From contig SFNH01000032.1 in assembly GCA_004554205.1 (NCBI GenBank), positions 1 to 23,952 of the forward strand: DNA of 23,952 nucleotides. The letters are read 5' to 3'. Shown here piece after piece: positions 1 to 7,235 of this stretch. Source of the stretch: Clostridium sp. (GTDB taxonomy: Bacteria; Bacillota; Clostridia; Lachnospirales; Lachnospiraceae). The position numbers and the translations under genes are program-made. The notes under the pieces are model-generated. The model did no database searches. It had not been told where the DNA came from and saw only the letters and a program-made list of their open reading frames with translations. Each line of letters opens with the position of its first letter. Within the stretch, counting starts at the first letter, position 1.

Positions 1-68
1 GTAGTCATTACATAGTGATGCCGATTGAATAGCTTTCTCACATTTTTAATATCGTTTTCACGAAGCAT
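1..68 (-). CDS. 5' fragment of a gene leaving the left edge (possible AbiEi-type antitoxin N-terminus)
   Basis: Only the first 22 codons are inside the window, reading MLRENDIKNVRKLF then NRHHYVMT. The ATG at 68 follows a convincing ribosome binding site (AGAGGTGG, about 5 nt before it), and a sigma-A-like promoter lies upstream at 125-154. The short charged helix followed by a 'YVMTT' turn resembles the N-terminal winged-helix segment of AbiEi-family type IV antitoxin regulators, but 22 residues are too few to prove this. The surrounding DNA is much more AT-rich than the rest of the window, which suggests acquired DNA. That a gene starts here is well supported. Its identity is a guess. Confidence 0.5.
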   Translation of the reverse strand, partial: MLRENDIKNVRKLFNRHHYVMT

Positions 69-124
69 TTGTCCACCTCTATTTAATTGCCTCAAATTTG
101 TTTATTGGTTGGGTACTTTACTAT

Positions 125-154
125 ATTATATGCAATTTACATATAGAAAGTCAA
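125..154 (-). promoter_or_regulatory. sigma-A promoter for the left-edge gene
   Basis: On the minus strand TTGACT (149-154) is separated by 18 bp from TATAAT (125-130). The start codon at 68 lies about 50 nt downstream of the expected transcription start. The upstream side of the -35 box touches the palindrome at 154-200. Confidence 0.7.
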
Positions 155-200
155 TAGTAAACTGCCCACTCAAAAAAACAAACAGTGGTCAGTTTACTAT
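154..200. repeat. 17-bp imperfect palindrome abutting a -35 box
   Basis: ATAGTAAACTG (154-164) and CAGTTTACTAT (190-200) are perfect inverted arms. They continue inward, after one mismatch, as CCACT (166-170) and AGTGG (184-188), around an A-rich 13-nt centre. No T-run follows on either strand, so it is not an obvious terminator. Its position directly upstream of the -35 box fits a regulator binding site, for example for the gene that starts at 68. Confidence 0.65.
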
Positions 201-244
201 AAGGAAAATAGGTAATATTCTCGATGCTTCTCTGGGGATAAAAA

Positions 245-278
245 ATAAGCGTACCACTATTTCTAATGATACGCTTAT
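245..278 (-). terminator. Rho-independent terminator downstream of ppdK
   Basis: The arms ATAAGCGTA (245-253) and TACGCTTAT (270-278) form a 9-bp stem. On the minus strand it is followed at once by TTTTTTATCC. It faces transcripts arriving from ppdK, whose stop codon is about 147 bp upstream. Confidence 0.7.
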
Positions 279-424
279 CATATTTAACTATTAATCAAGG
301 TCTATGAATACCCTTACAGTGGTATCTCTCCACTGATTTTTCCTTACATACTGTCCGTTAGCCTTTCGATAGGCTGCTGCCTGCCTGAAACTAAGCAGCA
401 ATTCAAAGGAAAGAGAACTCCTAC
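279..424. other. Gene-free junction between AT-rich left edge and ppdK
   Basis: No supported gene lies here. It holds a small hairpin (CAGTGG 317-322 with CCACTG 330-335), another (AGCCT 360-364 with AGGCT 371-375), and a pair TGCTGC/GCAGCA just past the ppdK stop. A 40-odd codon open frame on the minus strand ends at 291-293 but has no clear start. Base composition shifts across this stretch from AT-rich on the left to GC-rich ppdK on the right. Confidence 0.5.
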
Positions 425-3049
425 CTATTCTGCGATCGCCGCCTGCGCTGCCGCCAGCCTTGCGATCGGCACGCGGAACGGCGAGCAGGACACATAGTCC
501 AGACCGATCTTGTGGCAGAACTCTACGGAGGACGGATCGCCGCCGTGCTCGCCGCAGATACCCACATGCAGCTTCGGGTTCACCGGCCTTCCGAGCTTGA
601 TCGCCATCTCCATCAGCTTGCCTACGCCGGTCTGATCGAGCTTTGCAAACGGATCGTTCTCGAAGATCTTGGTGTCGTAGTACGCCTCAAGGAACTTCCC
701 GGCGTCGTCGCGGGAGAAGCCGAAGGTCATCTGGGTCAGATCGTTTGTGCCGAAGCAGAAGAAGTCCGCCTCTTTCGCGATCTCGTCGGCAGTCAGCGCC
801 GCTCTCGGGATCTCGATCATCGTACCCACCTCGTACGCAAGCTCCACGCCGGAGGCTGCGATCTCGGCGTCGGCGGTCTCAACAACGACTTTCTTCACAT
901 ACTTTAACTCTTTTATGTCGCAGATAAGCGGGATCATGATCTCCGGCTTTACCGTCCAGTCGGAATGCTTCTTCTGGACATTGATCGCGGCGCGGATCAC
1001 TGCCTTGGTCTGCATCACGGCAATCTCCGGATAGGTCACTGCCAGACGGCAGCCGCGATGACCCATCATCGGGTTGAACTCATGCAGGGAGGTGATGATC
1101 GCCTTGATCTCCTCAACGGATTTGCCCTGGGCGTCAGCCAGCTTTTTGATGTCCTCCTCCTCGGTCGGAACGAACTCATGCAACGGCGGATCAAGGAAGC
1201 GGATCGTAACCGGGTTGCCCTCCAGAGCCTCAAACAGACCCTCGAAGTCGCCCTGCTGATACGGAAGGATCTTGTCCAGAGCCGCCTCTCTCTCCTCCAC
1301 GGTGTCCGCGCAGATCATCTCACGGAATGCCGCGATCCTGTCCTCCTCAAAGAACATATGTTCAGTACGGCAAAGACCGATGCCCTCGGCGCCCAGCTCT
1401 CTCGCCTTCTTCGCGTCAGCCGGGGTGTCCGCGTTAGTTCTTACCTTCAGTCTTCTGTACTTGTCCGCCCACGCCATGATTCTTCCGAACTCGCCCGCGA
1501 TCGTGGCGTCAACAGTCGCGATAATGCCATCGTAAATGTTGCCGGTCGTGCCGTCGATGGAGATCGGATCTCCCTCGTGGAACTCCTTGCCGGCCAGAGT
1601 GAACCTCTTATTCTCCTCGTCCATCGTGATGTCGCCGCAGCCGGATACACAGCAGGTACCCATACCGCGCGCAACAACCGCCGCGTGGGAGGTCATACCG
1701 CCGCGGACAGTCAGGATACCCTGCGCCGCTTTCATTCCCGTGATGTCCTCAGGGGACGTCTCAAGACGGACAAGGACAACCTTCTCGCCTCTTGCCGCCC
1801 ATGCGACAGCGTCCTCCGCGCTGAATACGATCTTACCGCAGGCAGCGCCCGGAGATGCTCCGAGGCCCTTGCCCATCGGGGTAGCGGCCTTCAATGCCTT
1901 CGCGTCGAACTGCGGGTGCAAAAGCGTATCCAGATTGCGCGGGTCGATCATCGCAACGGCTTCCTTCTCGGTGCGCATCCCCTCGTCAACCAGGTCGCAT
2001 GCGATCTTTAACGCGGCCTGAGCCGTTCTCTTGCCGTTACGGGTCTGGAGCATATACAGCTTTCCGTGTTCAACGGTAAACTCCATATCCTGCATATCTC
2101 TGTAATGATCCTCCAGAGTCTTGCACACATCCTTAAACTGTGCAAATGCCTCCGGGAACTTCTCCGCCATCTCGTCGATGTGCATCGGAGTGCGGACGCC
2201 GGCCACAACGTCCTCGCCCTGCGCGTTCGTCAAAAACTCACCGAACAGGCCCTTCGCTCCGGTCGCCGGGTCACGGGTGAATGCAACGCCGGTGCCGCAG
2301 TCATCGCCCATATTGCCGAATGCCATGGACTGTACGTTTACAGCAGTACCCCAGGAGTACGGGATATCGTTGTCGCGGCGGTACACATTCGCGCGCGGGT
2401 TGTCCCAGGAGCGGAACACAGCCTTGATCGCGCCCATGAGCTGTACCTTCGGGTCGTCCGGGAAATCCTCGCCGATCTTCTCTTTGTACTCAGCCTTAAA
2501 CTGGTTTGCCAGCTCCTTTAAATCATCAGCGGAAAGATCAACGTCCTGCTTCACGCCCTTCTTCTCCTTCATCTGGTCGATCAGGGCCTCAAAATATTTC
2601 TTGCCGACTTCCATAACCACGTCGGAGTACATCTGAATGAATCTTCTGTAGCAGTCCCAGGCCCAGCGCGGGTTGCCGGACTTCTCGGCAATCGCATTGA
2701 CAACCGTCTCGTTTAAGCCCAGGTTTAAGATCGTATCCATCATACCCGGCATGGATGCCCTCGCGCCGGAGCGGACAGATACAAGCAGCGGGTTCTCGGC
2801 GTCGCCAAACTTCTTCCCGGTGATCTCCTCCATCTTTACGATGTACTCATTGATCTGCGCCTGGATCTCCTCATTGATCTCGCGGCCGTCCTCATAATAC
2901 TGCGTACACGCCTCCGTTGTGATCGTAAAGCCCTGTGGTACCGGGAGACCGATATTGGTCATCTCAGCCAGGTTCGCGCCCTTGCCGCCCAGCAGGTTTC
3001 TCATGGTAGCGTTTCCCTCGCTGAACAAATACACCCACTTCTTTGCCAT
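425..3049 (-). CDS. ppdK: Pyruvate, phosphate dikinase
   Basis: This enzyme interconverts ATP + phosphate + pyruvate with AMP + PPi + phosphoenolpyruvate. In anaerobes it often runs toward pyruvate as part of PPi-linked glycolysis. The 874-residue protein matches the length of the well-studied Clostridium symbiosum enzyme. In order it has an N-terminal ATP-grasp nucleotide-binding region (LLGGKGANLAEM near 20-31, SVRSGARASMPGMMDT near 92-106), the swivelling phosphohistidine domain (GGMTSHAAVVARG, His at 455), and a C-terminal PEP/pyruvate barrel (GTNDLTQMTFGFSRDD; CGEHGGDPSS with the catalytic Cys near 832). The ATG at 3049 is chosen because GAGGAGG lies about 9 nt upstream. A TTG six codons earlier falls inside that ribosome binding site. 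The gene appears monocistronic, ending at the terminator at 245-278. Confidence 0.97.
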   Translation of the reverse strand: MAKKWVYLFSEGNATMRNLLGGKGANLAEMTNIGLPVPQGFTITTEACTQYYEDGREINEEIQAQINEYIVKMEEITGKKFGDAENPLLVSVRSGARASMPGMMDTILNLGLNETVVNAIAEKSGNPRWAWDCYRRFIQMYSDVVMEVGKKYFEALIDQMKEKKGVKQDVDLSADDLKELANQFKAEYKEKIGEDFPDDPKVQLMGAIKAVFRSWDNPRANVYRRDNDIPYSWGTAVNVQSMAFGNMGDDCGTGVAFTRDPATGAKGLFGEFLTNAQGEDVVAGVRTPMHIDEMAEKFPEAFAQFKDVCKTLEDHYRDMQDMEFTVEHGKLYMLQTRNGKRTAQAALKIACDLVDEGMRTEKEAVAMIDPRNLDTLLHPQFDAKALKAATPMGKGLGASPGAACGKIVFSAEDAVAWAARGEKVVLVRLETSPEDITGMKAAQGILTVRGGMTSHAAVVARGMGTCCVSGCGDITMDEENKRFTLAGKEFHEGDPISIDGTTGNIYDGIIATVDATIAGEFGRIMAWADKYRRLKVRTNADTPADAKKARELGAEGIGLCRTEHMFFEEDRIAAFREMICADTVEEREAALDKILPYQQGDFEGLFEALEGNPVTIRFLDPPLHEFVPTEEEDIKKLADAQGKSVEEIKAIITSLHEFNPMMGHRGCRLAVTYPEIAVMQTKAVIRAAINVQKKHSDWTVKPEIMIPLICDIKELKYVKKVVVETADAEIAASGVELAYEVGTMIEIPRAALTADEIAKEADFFCFGTNDLTQMTFGFSRDDAGKFLEAYYDTKIFENDPFAKLDQTGVGKLMEMAIKLGRPVNPKLHVGICGEHGGDPSSVEFCHKIGLDYVSCSPFRVPIARLAAAQAAIAE

Positions 3050-3156
3050 TGTGTCTTTCCTCCTCAACTTGTGTAGAATTGGTTTCTACTCATTTTTCAT
3101 TCCGTCTCCGGCGGCGTTTTTTGCACAAAAACAAAGGCCTTTGACGGTCTGTTACT

Positions 3157-3184
3157 AGTATACCATATATTTTTTTTCAGTAAA
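3157..3184 (-). promoter_or_regulatory. Possible ppdK promoter
   Basis: On the minus strand TTTACT (3179-3184) is followed after 16 bp of A-rich spacer by TATACT (3157-3162). This would leave a leader of roughly 100 nt before the ATG at 3049. The -10 is good and the -35 is only fair. Confidence 0.4.
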
Positions 3185-3214
3185 GTTTTTTCTTCAAAAA
3201 AAGGAAAAAATTTG

Positions 3215-3223
3215 TGCTACAAT
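3215..3223 (+). promoter_or_regulatory. Possible extended -10 promoter for the epimerase gene
   Basis: TGC-TACAAT is an extended -10 element about 37 bp before the start codon at 3260. The upstream DNA is A/T-rich without a clear -35. It is divergent from the ppdK promoter in the same 210-bp spacer. Confidence 0.4.
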
Positions 3224-3259
3224 ATCTTTATCTTATCAGAATCGGAGGAATGACAGATT

Positions 3260-4141
3260 ATGATCGTATTATTGGAAAATGAAAACTTTTCCGCCGCGGT
3301 TGACTCCGTCGGCGCACAGCTCATCTCACTGAAAGACCGGAGCGAAACGGAGTACATCTGGCAGCGCGACCCCGCGTTCTGGTCAAGCTCTTCGCCGCTT
3401 TTATTCCCATCTGTCGGCAACTGCCGCGGCGGAAGGACCAGGATCGAGGGGGCGTGGTATGAGATGCCGAAGCACGGCTTCTGCCGGGGAAGCGAATTTA
3501 ACGTCAAAAGACTCTCGGGAGACTGCGCCGTCTTCTCTCTAAGCGACAGCGATGCGACCCGCGATGTGTACCCCTATTCCTTCCGGCTGTCGCTGACCTA
3601 CACCCTGCGCGATGACGGTATTTTTATGGACTACCGGGTGGAGAATACCGACGACAAGCCGATCTCATATCTTCTCGGCGCGCACCCGGGCTTTCGCTGT
3701 CCTTTAAGAGACGGTGAAAGCTTCGATGACTATGCGCTTAAGTTTGCGTGCGAGGAGACTGCCTCCGCCATGGTCTATGACTGTTCAAAAATGCAGTTTG
3801 ACGCCGGCAGGCGCAGACCGCTTTTAGACCACACCCACACACTGCCGCTCTCCTACGAGCTGTTTTCGGACGACGCCGTATTTTTTGACCGGCTTTCCGC
3901 CCGCAGCGTAGAGCTCTCAAACCCCGCTACGGGAAAGGGCGTCCGGGTGGACTTTCCCGACTTTGAGACCGTGGCGTTCTGGACCGCCATGCCGTCAAGG
4001 GGGCCGTTCCTCTGCATCGAGCCGTGGAATGGCTCCGCGATCCGCTCCGACGAGGATGATGAGTTCGCGAGCCGCCACTTTCTTCAGACGCTTGAAGTCG
4101 GGGAGATAAAGAACTACCATCTTGGAATCCATATCCTATGA
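3260..4141 (+). CDS. Aldose 1-epimerase family protein (LacX-like)
   Basis: The 293-residue protein has the beta-sandwich signature of galactose mutarotase-type epimerases. Candidate active-site residues are His72 in HGFCRG, His142 in LLGAHPGFRCPL, and the general base Glu254 in CIEPWNG. The subfamily resembles LacX/YeaD-like epimerases more than GalM. The substrate is probably a hexose or hexose phosphate in the cytoplasm, since no signal peptide is seen, but it cannot be fixed from sequence. The ATG at 3260 follows CGGAGG by about 11 nt. It is one of only two plus-strand genes, transcribed alone and convergent with glyQS. Confidence 0.88.
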   Translation: MIVLLENENFSAAVDSVGAQLISLKDRSETEYIWQRDPAFWSSSSPLLFPSVGNCRGGRTRIEGAWYEMPKHGFCRGSEFNVKRLSGDCAVFSLSDSDATRDVYPYSFRLSLTYTLRDDGIFMDYRVENTDDKPISYLLGAHPGFRCPLRDGESFDDYALKFACEETASAMVYDCSKMQFDAGRRRPLLDHTHTLPLSYELFSDDAVFFDRLSARSVELSNPATGKGVRVDFPDFETVAFWTAMPSRGPFLCIEPWNGSAIRSDEDDEFASRHFLQTLEVGEIKNYHLGIHIL

Positions 4142-4146
4142 AACAA

Positions 4147-4182
4147 AAGAAGCTGCCGCAAAATGATTTGCGACAGCCTCTT
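4147..4182. terminator. Bidirectional terminator between epimerase and glyQS
   Basis: A 16-bp stem with two mismatches (4147-4162 pairing with 4167-4182) closes a 4-nt ATGA loop. TT-ATTGGTTTT follows on the plus strand and TTTTGTTT on the minus strand. It starts 5 bp past the epimerase stop and 10 bp past the glyQS stop, so it can serve both convergent genes. Confidence 0.8.
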
Positions 4183-4191
4183 TTATTGGTT

Positions 4192-5580
4192 TTAGAACCG
4201 GAATTTATCCTCAAAATAGTTCTTAAGCTCCGCGATCGGCACGCGCACCTGCTCCATGGAATCGCGGTCGCGGACAGTCACAGCGTTGTCAGTCTCGGAG
4301 TCAAAATCATATGTGACGCAGAACGGAGTGCCGATCTCGTCCTGCCTTCTGTAACGTTTTCCGATGTTGCCCCTGTCGTCAAACTCGCAGTTGTAATATT
4401 TGCAGAGCTCGGCGTAAATCTTCTCCGCGCCCTCATTTAACTTCTTTGACAGCGGCAGCACGCCGATCTTCACCGGCGCGATCGCCGGGTGGAAATGAAG
4501 GACCGTGCGCACGTCGCCCTCTCCCAAGTCCTCCTCATCATACGCCGCGCAGAGGAATGCCAGTGTTACACGATCCGCGCCCAGGGACGGCTCGATCACA
4601 TAGGGAATATATTTCTCCTTCGACTCGTCGTCAAAGTAGCTCATGTCCTCGCCCGAGGTGTTCTGGTGCTGCGTTAAGTCGTAGTCCGTCCTGTCAGCGA
4701 TTCCCCACAGCTCGCCCCAGCCGAACGGGAACAAAAATTCGATGTCGGTCGTGCCCTTGCTGTAGAAGCACAGCTCCTCCGGGGAATGGTCGCGGAGACG
4801 GATCTCGTTCTCCTTGATTCCCAGAGAGAGCAGCCAGTCGCGGCAGAAGCCTCTCCAATACTGAAACCACTCAAGATCGGTGCCCGGCTTGCAGAAGAAT
4901 TCAAGCTCCATCTGCTCAAACTCGCGGGTGCGGAACGTGAAGTTGCCCGGGGTGATCTCATTTCGGAAGGACTTTCCGATCTGGCCGATGCCAAACGGAA
5001 CCTTCTTTCGGGAGGTGCGCTGCACATTCTTAAAGTTTACGAAGATGCCCTGCGCCGTCTCCGGTCTTAAGTAGACGGTGTTTTTCGCGTCCTCGGTCAC
5101 GCCCTGGAATGTCTTGAACATCAGGTTGAACTGACGGATATCGGTGAAATCGTGCTTTCCGCAGCTCGGACAGCAGATATTCTTCTCCTCGATAAACTGC
5201 TTCATCTCGTCCTGGCTCCACGCGTCAACGCTGCCCTCGATAGCGATGCCGTTCTCCTCTAGGTAATCCTCGATCAGCTTATCGGCGCGGAAGCGCTCCT
5301 TGCACGCCTTGCAATCCATCAGCGGATCTGAGAAGCCGCCGAGATGGCCGGATGCCACCCAGGTCTGGGAATTCATCAGGATCGCGCAGTCCACGCCCAC
5401 GTTGTACGGGCTCTCCTGTACGAACTTCTGCCACCACGCCTTCTTCACATTGTTTTTCAGCTCCACGCCGAGGTTGCCATAGTCCCAGGTGTTTGCCAGT
5501 CCGCCGTAGATCTCGGAGCCCGGATACACGAACCCCCTGCTCTTTGCCAGTGCCACAATCTTCTCCATCGTCTTTTCCAT
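4192..5580 (-). CDS. glyQS: Glycine--tRNA ligase, single-chain homodimeric type
   Basis: This class II synthetase charges tRNA-Gly with glycine in the cytoplasm. The 462-residue length is normal for the alpha2 enzyme of many Firmicutes. Signatures include YLRPETAQGIFVNFKNV, motif 2 around GQIGKSFRNEITPG and FRTREFEQMELEFFC, motif 3 in EPSLGADRVTLAFL, and a C-terminal anticodon-binding domain beginning near IAPVKIGVLPL. The ATG at 5580 is preferred to a TTG at 5589 because AGAGG lies about 10 nt from the ATG but too close to the TTG. It follows the lipoprotein gene by 37 bp, so the two are probably co-transcribed. No T-box leader is visible directly upstream, unlike many Firmicute synthetase genes. 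Confidence 0.96.
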   Translation of the reverse strand: MEKTMEKIVALAKSRGFVYPGSEIYGGLANTWDYGNLGVELKNNVKKAWWQKFVQESPYNVGVDCAILMNSQTWVASGHLGGFSDPLMDCKACKERFRADKLIEDYLEENGIAIEGSVDAWSQDEMKQFIEEKNICCPSCGKHDFTDIRQFNLMFKTFQGVTEDAKNTVYLRPETAQGIFVNFKNVQRTSRKKVPFGIGQIGKSFRNEITPGNFTFRTREFEQMELEFFCKPGTDLEWFQYWRGFCRDWLLSLGIKENEIRLRDHSPEELCFYSKGTTDIEFLFPFGWGELWGIADRTDYDLTQHQNTSGEDMSYFDDESKEKYIPYVIEPSLGADRVTLAFLCAAYDEEDLGEGDVRTVLHFHPAIAPVKIGVLPLSKKLNEGAEKIYAELCKYYNCEFDDRGNIGKRYRRQDEIGTPFCVTYDFDSETDNAVTVRDRDSMEQVRVPIAELKNYFEDKFRF

Positions 5581-5617
5581 CGTACTCAAACCTCTTTCTC
5601 TGAATTTTATATTGTTA

Positions 5618-6283
5618 CTATTTGAAGATAATGCAATGCTTCCCTTCGCCTGTCACAGCCTCACGGCTGCTCTTTACGGTAACCGGCGACGCCCCGTCGG
5701 ACACATAGGCAATCTTACCCTCCGTGCAGACAGTTCCTGCGCCCTCAAACACCAAAGCCACATACTTTCCATGCTTAGCCGCCTGTTCCGCGGAAACCGC
5801 CTTTCCGTCCGCCGTCGTCATGGAATACTCCGAGAGCGCGTCCCCCGCCTCGGAAACGCTCGATACCGAGAGGCTCACGATGCTGTGGCTGTCATCCCCC
5901 GTCTCCTTCGCGAACCACACAAAATCCTCCGGCGTCGCATATTCGAACACCAGTTTCCCGGTCTGTCCCTCAAGCGTAGATTCCTTCAGCGCAACGGGGA
6001 GCTTTTCCTCTCCCTCCTTATTGACGCTTCCGGCTCTTCCCTGCGCCCTGTTAAACGCCTCGATCTGTTCCTTCGCAAATGCCGCCATCTCCTCCGGACT
6101 ATACAGCTCGTTTCCCTTTGCGGAAGTGTAGACCATAGCGCTCTCCACCTCCATCGTCCTTGTCACATAGACGCTGTTCTCAACTGCTTCCCACGCGCCT
6201 GCGCCGTCCTTCTGCCCGCAGCCTGCGGCCAGACACACCGCCAGCAGCGTCAAAGCTACCAGAAGCGACACCTTTTTTCTCAT
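5618..6283 (-). CDS. Putative lipoprotein of unknown function
   Basis: The 221-residue product starts with a signal peptide (MRKK, hydrophobic LLVALTLLAVCLAA) and a lipobox LAAGC with the lipidated Cys at 22. It should be anchored to the outside of the membrane after cleavage by signal peptidase II. The mature part is acidic, with no catalytic motif I recognise. A 'DGASPVTVKSSREAVTGEGKHC' type beta-rich tail closes it, so I assign no function. The ATG at 6283 follows GGAGGAGA by about 6 nt, and a strong promoter sits at 6324-6352. It is the first gene of a likely pair with glyQS, which is an odd partner for a surface protein. Confidence 0.85.
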   Translation of the reverse strand: MRKKVSLLVALTLLAVCLAAGCGQKDGAGAWEAVENSVYVTRTMEVESAMVYTSAKGNELYSPEEMAAFAKEQIEAFNRAQGRAGSVNKEGEEKLPVALKESTLEGQTGKLVFEYATPEDFVWFAKETGDDSHSIVSLSVSSVSEAGDALSEYSMTTADGKAVSAEQAAKHGKYVALVFEGAGTVCTEGKIAYVSDGASPVTVKSSREAVTGEGKHCIIFK

Positions 6284-6323
6284 AATCTCTCCTCCAGAAA
6301 ACCGTAACAGGTTCTACAGTTGC

Positions 6324-6352
6324 ATTATACCCGCAAACGCCGGGATTTTCAA
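6324..6352 (-). promoter_or_regulatory. Strong sigma-A promoter for lipoprotein-glyQS
   Basis: On the minus strand TTGAAA (6347-6352) and TATAAT (6324-6329) are spaced by exactly 17 bp, ending about 40 nt before the ATG at 6283. The -35 box overlaps one arm of an imperfect palindrome (6351-6360 with 6367-6378), a possible control site. Confidence 0.8.
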
Positions 6353-6380
6353 TAGCGGAATGGAGATTCCCCGCTATTCC

Positions 6381-6569
6381 CGTAACAGTTCAGCGTAGGA
6401 CTTTACGCTTGCTGCCGCCACAAAGCGCACTGTCCGAGCGAAGCGAGTTTGCGCGACTGGCGGCTAATCGGAGCGCGGACCGAGTAGGAAACGCAGCGTG
6501 TCACGGGCTGTCTTACCGGACTTAAGCGGCGTAAAGTCCGCCGGAAACGCCGCATAGCAGAACTGTTAC
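6381..6569. repeat. Interspersed repeat, full-length copy with terminal inverted repeats
   Basis: The left end GTAACAGTTCAG (6382-6393) and right end CAGAACTGTTAC (6558-6569) are inverted copies with 11 of 12 matches. A subterminal GGACTTTACGC near the left end recurs inverted as GCGTAAAGTCC near the right end. The core has a 25-nt stretch (6421-6445) identical to 17506-17530, and a CGCAGCGTGTCAC segment shared with the copies at about 17547 and 23684-23730. No reading frame suggests a protein. It ends one base before the recO stop codon, and the small size and inverted ends are MITE-like. Confidence 0.8.
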
Positions 6570-7220
6570 CTACCCCCGCATCATTTCCAGCACTTCGAGC
6601 GAGTGAAAGCTGCGGTCGATAAATTTATTTTTGTTGATCTCCACACACGTTTTAAGCTCCTGCTGCACCTTTTCCGTCAAGGTGAAGGTATAGAGAGAGC
6701 CGATGGGCGAAGCGATAATGTACTCCCACGCGTAGGTTGCCGAATCGCTTACCGGGCGGGGCGGCTTTTCTGTGTACTCGCCGTTTGCCACCATGGCGCG
6801 CAGCTCGAATACGAGTTTAACCAGGGAATCGGGGAGCGCCGGCTTTAAGAGCGCCCGCAAGGACTGGTACAAAAGTAAGAGCATCTCCGTCCCGTCCACA
6901 TTTTCCCGGCAGTAGTAGTCCGCAAATTCCAGAAAATAGGAGCCGTAGCACGCCGCCTCCATATCAGCCGAAATCTCCGCAAAATAGTTTGAGATCTCCG
7001 CGCCCTGTAAGCTGTACGCCTCCCGTCCCTCAAACAGCTTAAACTGCCCGAAGACAAAGGGACGGCTGACCGCCATCAGCACATTCCCGGGACGCTTCGC
7101 CCCCCTGGCAAACGCAGTGATCTTCCCGCGCTCGCGGGTCAGGATCACCAGCCGCCTGTCGTATTCGCCGACCGGCGTCTCCTTTAAGACCATGCCGGTC
7201 AGATTCGTCGTCTCCCTCAA
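6570..7220 (-). CDS. recO: DNA repair protein RecO (short form)
   Basis: RecO anneals single strands and helps load RecA in the RecFOR recombination repair pathway. The N-terminal OB-fold is recognisable in TGMVLKETPVGEYDRRLVIL and TRERGKITAFARGAKRP, followed by the helical C-terminal domain. At 216 residues it is shorter than the usual 240-260, and it lacks the CxxC...CxxC zinc-binding cysteines many RecO proteins have near 'NGEY'. The start is TTG at 7220. Starting there gives the usual distance to the conserved TG-x-VL motif, and AGGAAGG lies about 12 nt upstream. It follows era by 17 bp, the common Firmicute order. The interspersed repeat begins right after its stop. Confidence 0.92.
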   Translation of the reverse strand: MRETTNLTGMVLKETPVGEYDRRLVILTRERGKITAFARGAKRPGNVLMAVSRPFVFGQFKLFEGREAYSLQGAEISNYFAEISADMEAACYGSYFLEFADYYCRENVDGTEMLLLLYQSLRALLKPALPDSLVKLVFELRAMVANGEYTEKPPRPVSDSATYAWEYIIASPIGSLYTFTLTEKVQQELKTCVEINKNKFIDRSFHSLEVLEMMRG

Positions 7221-7235
7221 AGCTTCAACCGACCT

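Noticed and set aside
25..294. 89-codon plus-strand open frame in the AT-rich left edge
   Set aside because: It crosses the promoter, palindrome and terminator of minus-strand transcription, lacks a ribosome binding site, and its translation looks like random AT-rich sequence.
291..421. Minus-strand open frame of about 43 codons just past ppdK, ending ...TTVRVFIDLD
   Set aside because: There is no plausible start codon with a ribosome binding site, and it overlaps the ppdK end in another frame. It might be a remnant of a gene, but nothing supports a family.
965..2011. 348-codon plus-strand open frame opposite ppdK
   Set aside because: It lies wholly antisense to a certain gene. GC-rich codon use keeps the opposite frame open, and the translation is rich in Arg, Leu and His with no family likeness or ribosome binding site.
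5581..5617. T-box riboswitch expected in front of glyQS
   Set aside because: Only 37 bp separate the lipoprotein stop from the glyQS start, with no T-box sequence or antiterminator. The leader of the lipoprotein gene is also too short.
6303..6316. GTAACAGGTTCT near the lipoprotein start as another repeat end
   Set aside because: It differs from the end motif by an inserted base and lacks the adjoining conserved sequence. It lies in the promoter leader, so it may be chance or a decayed copy.
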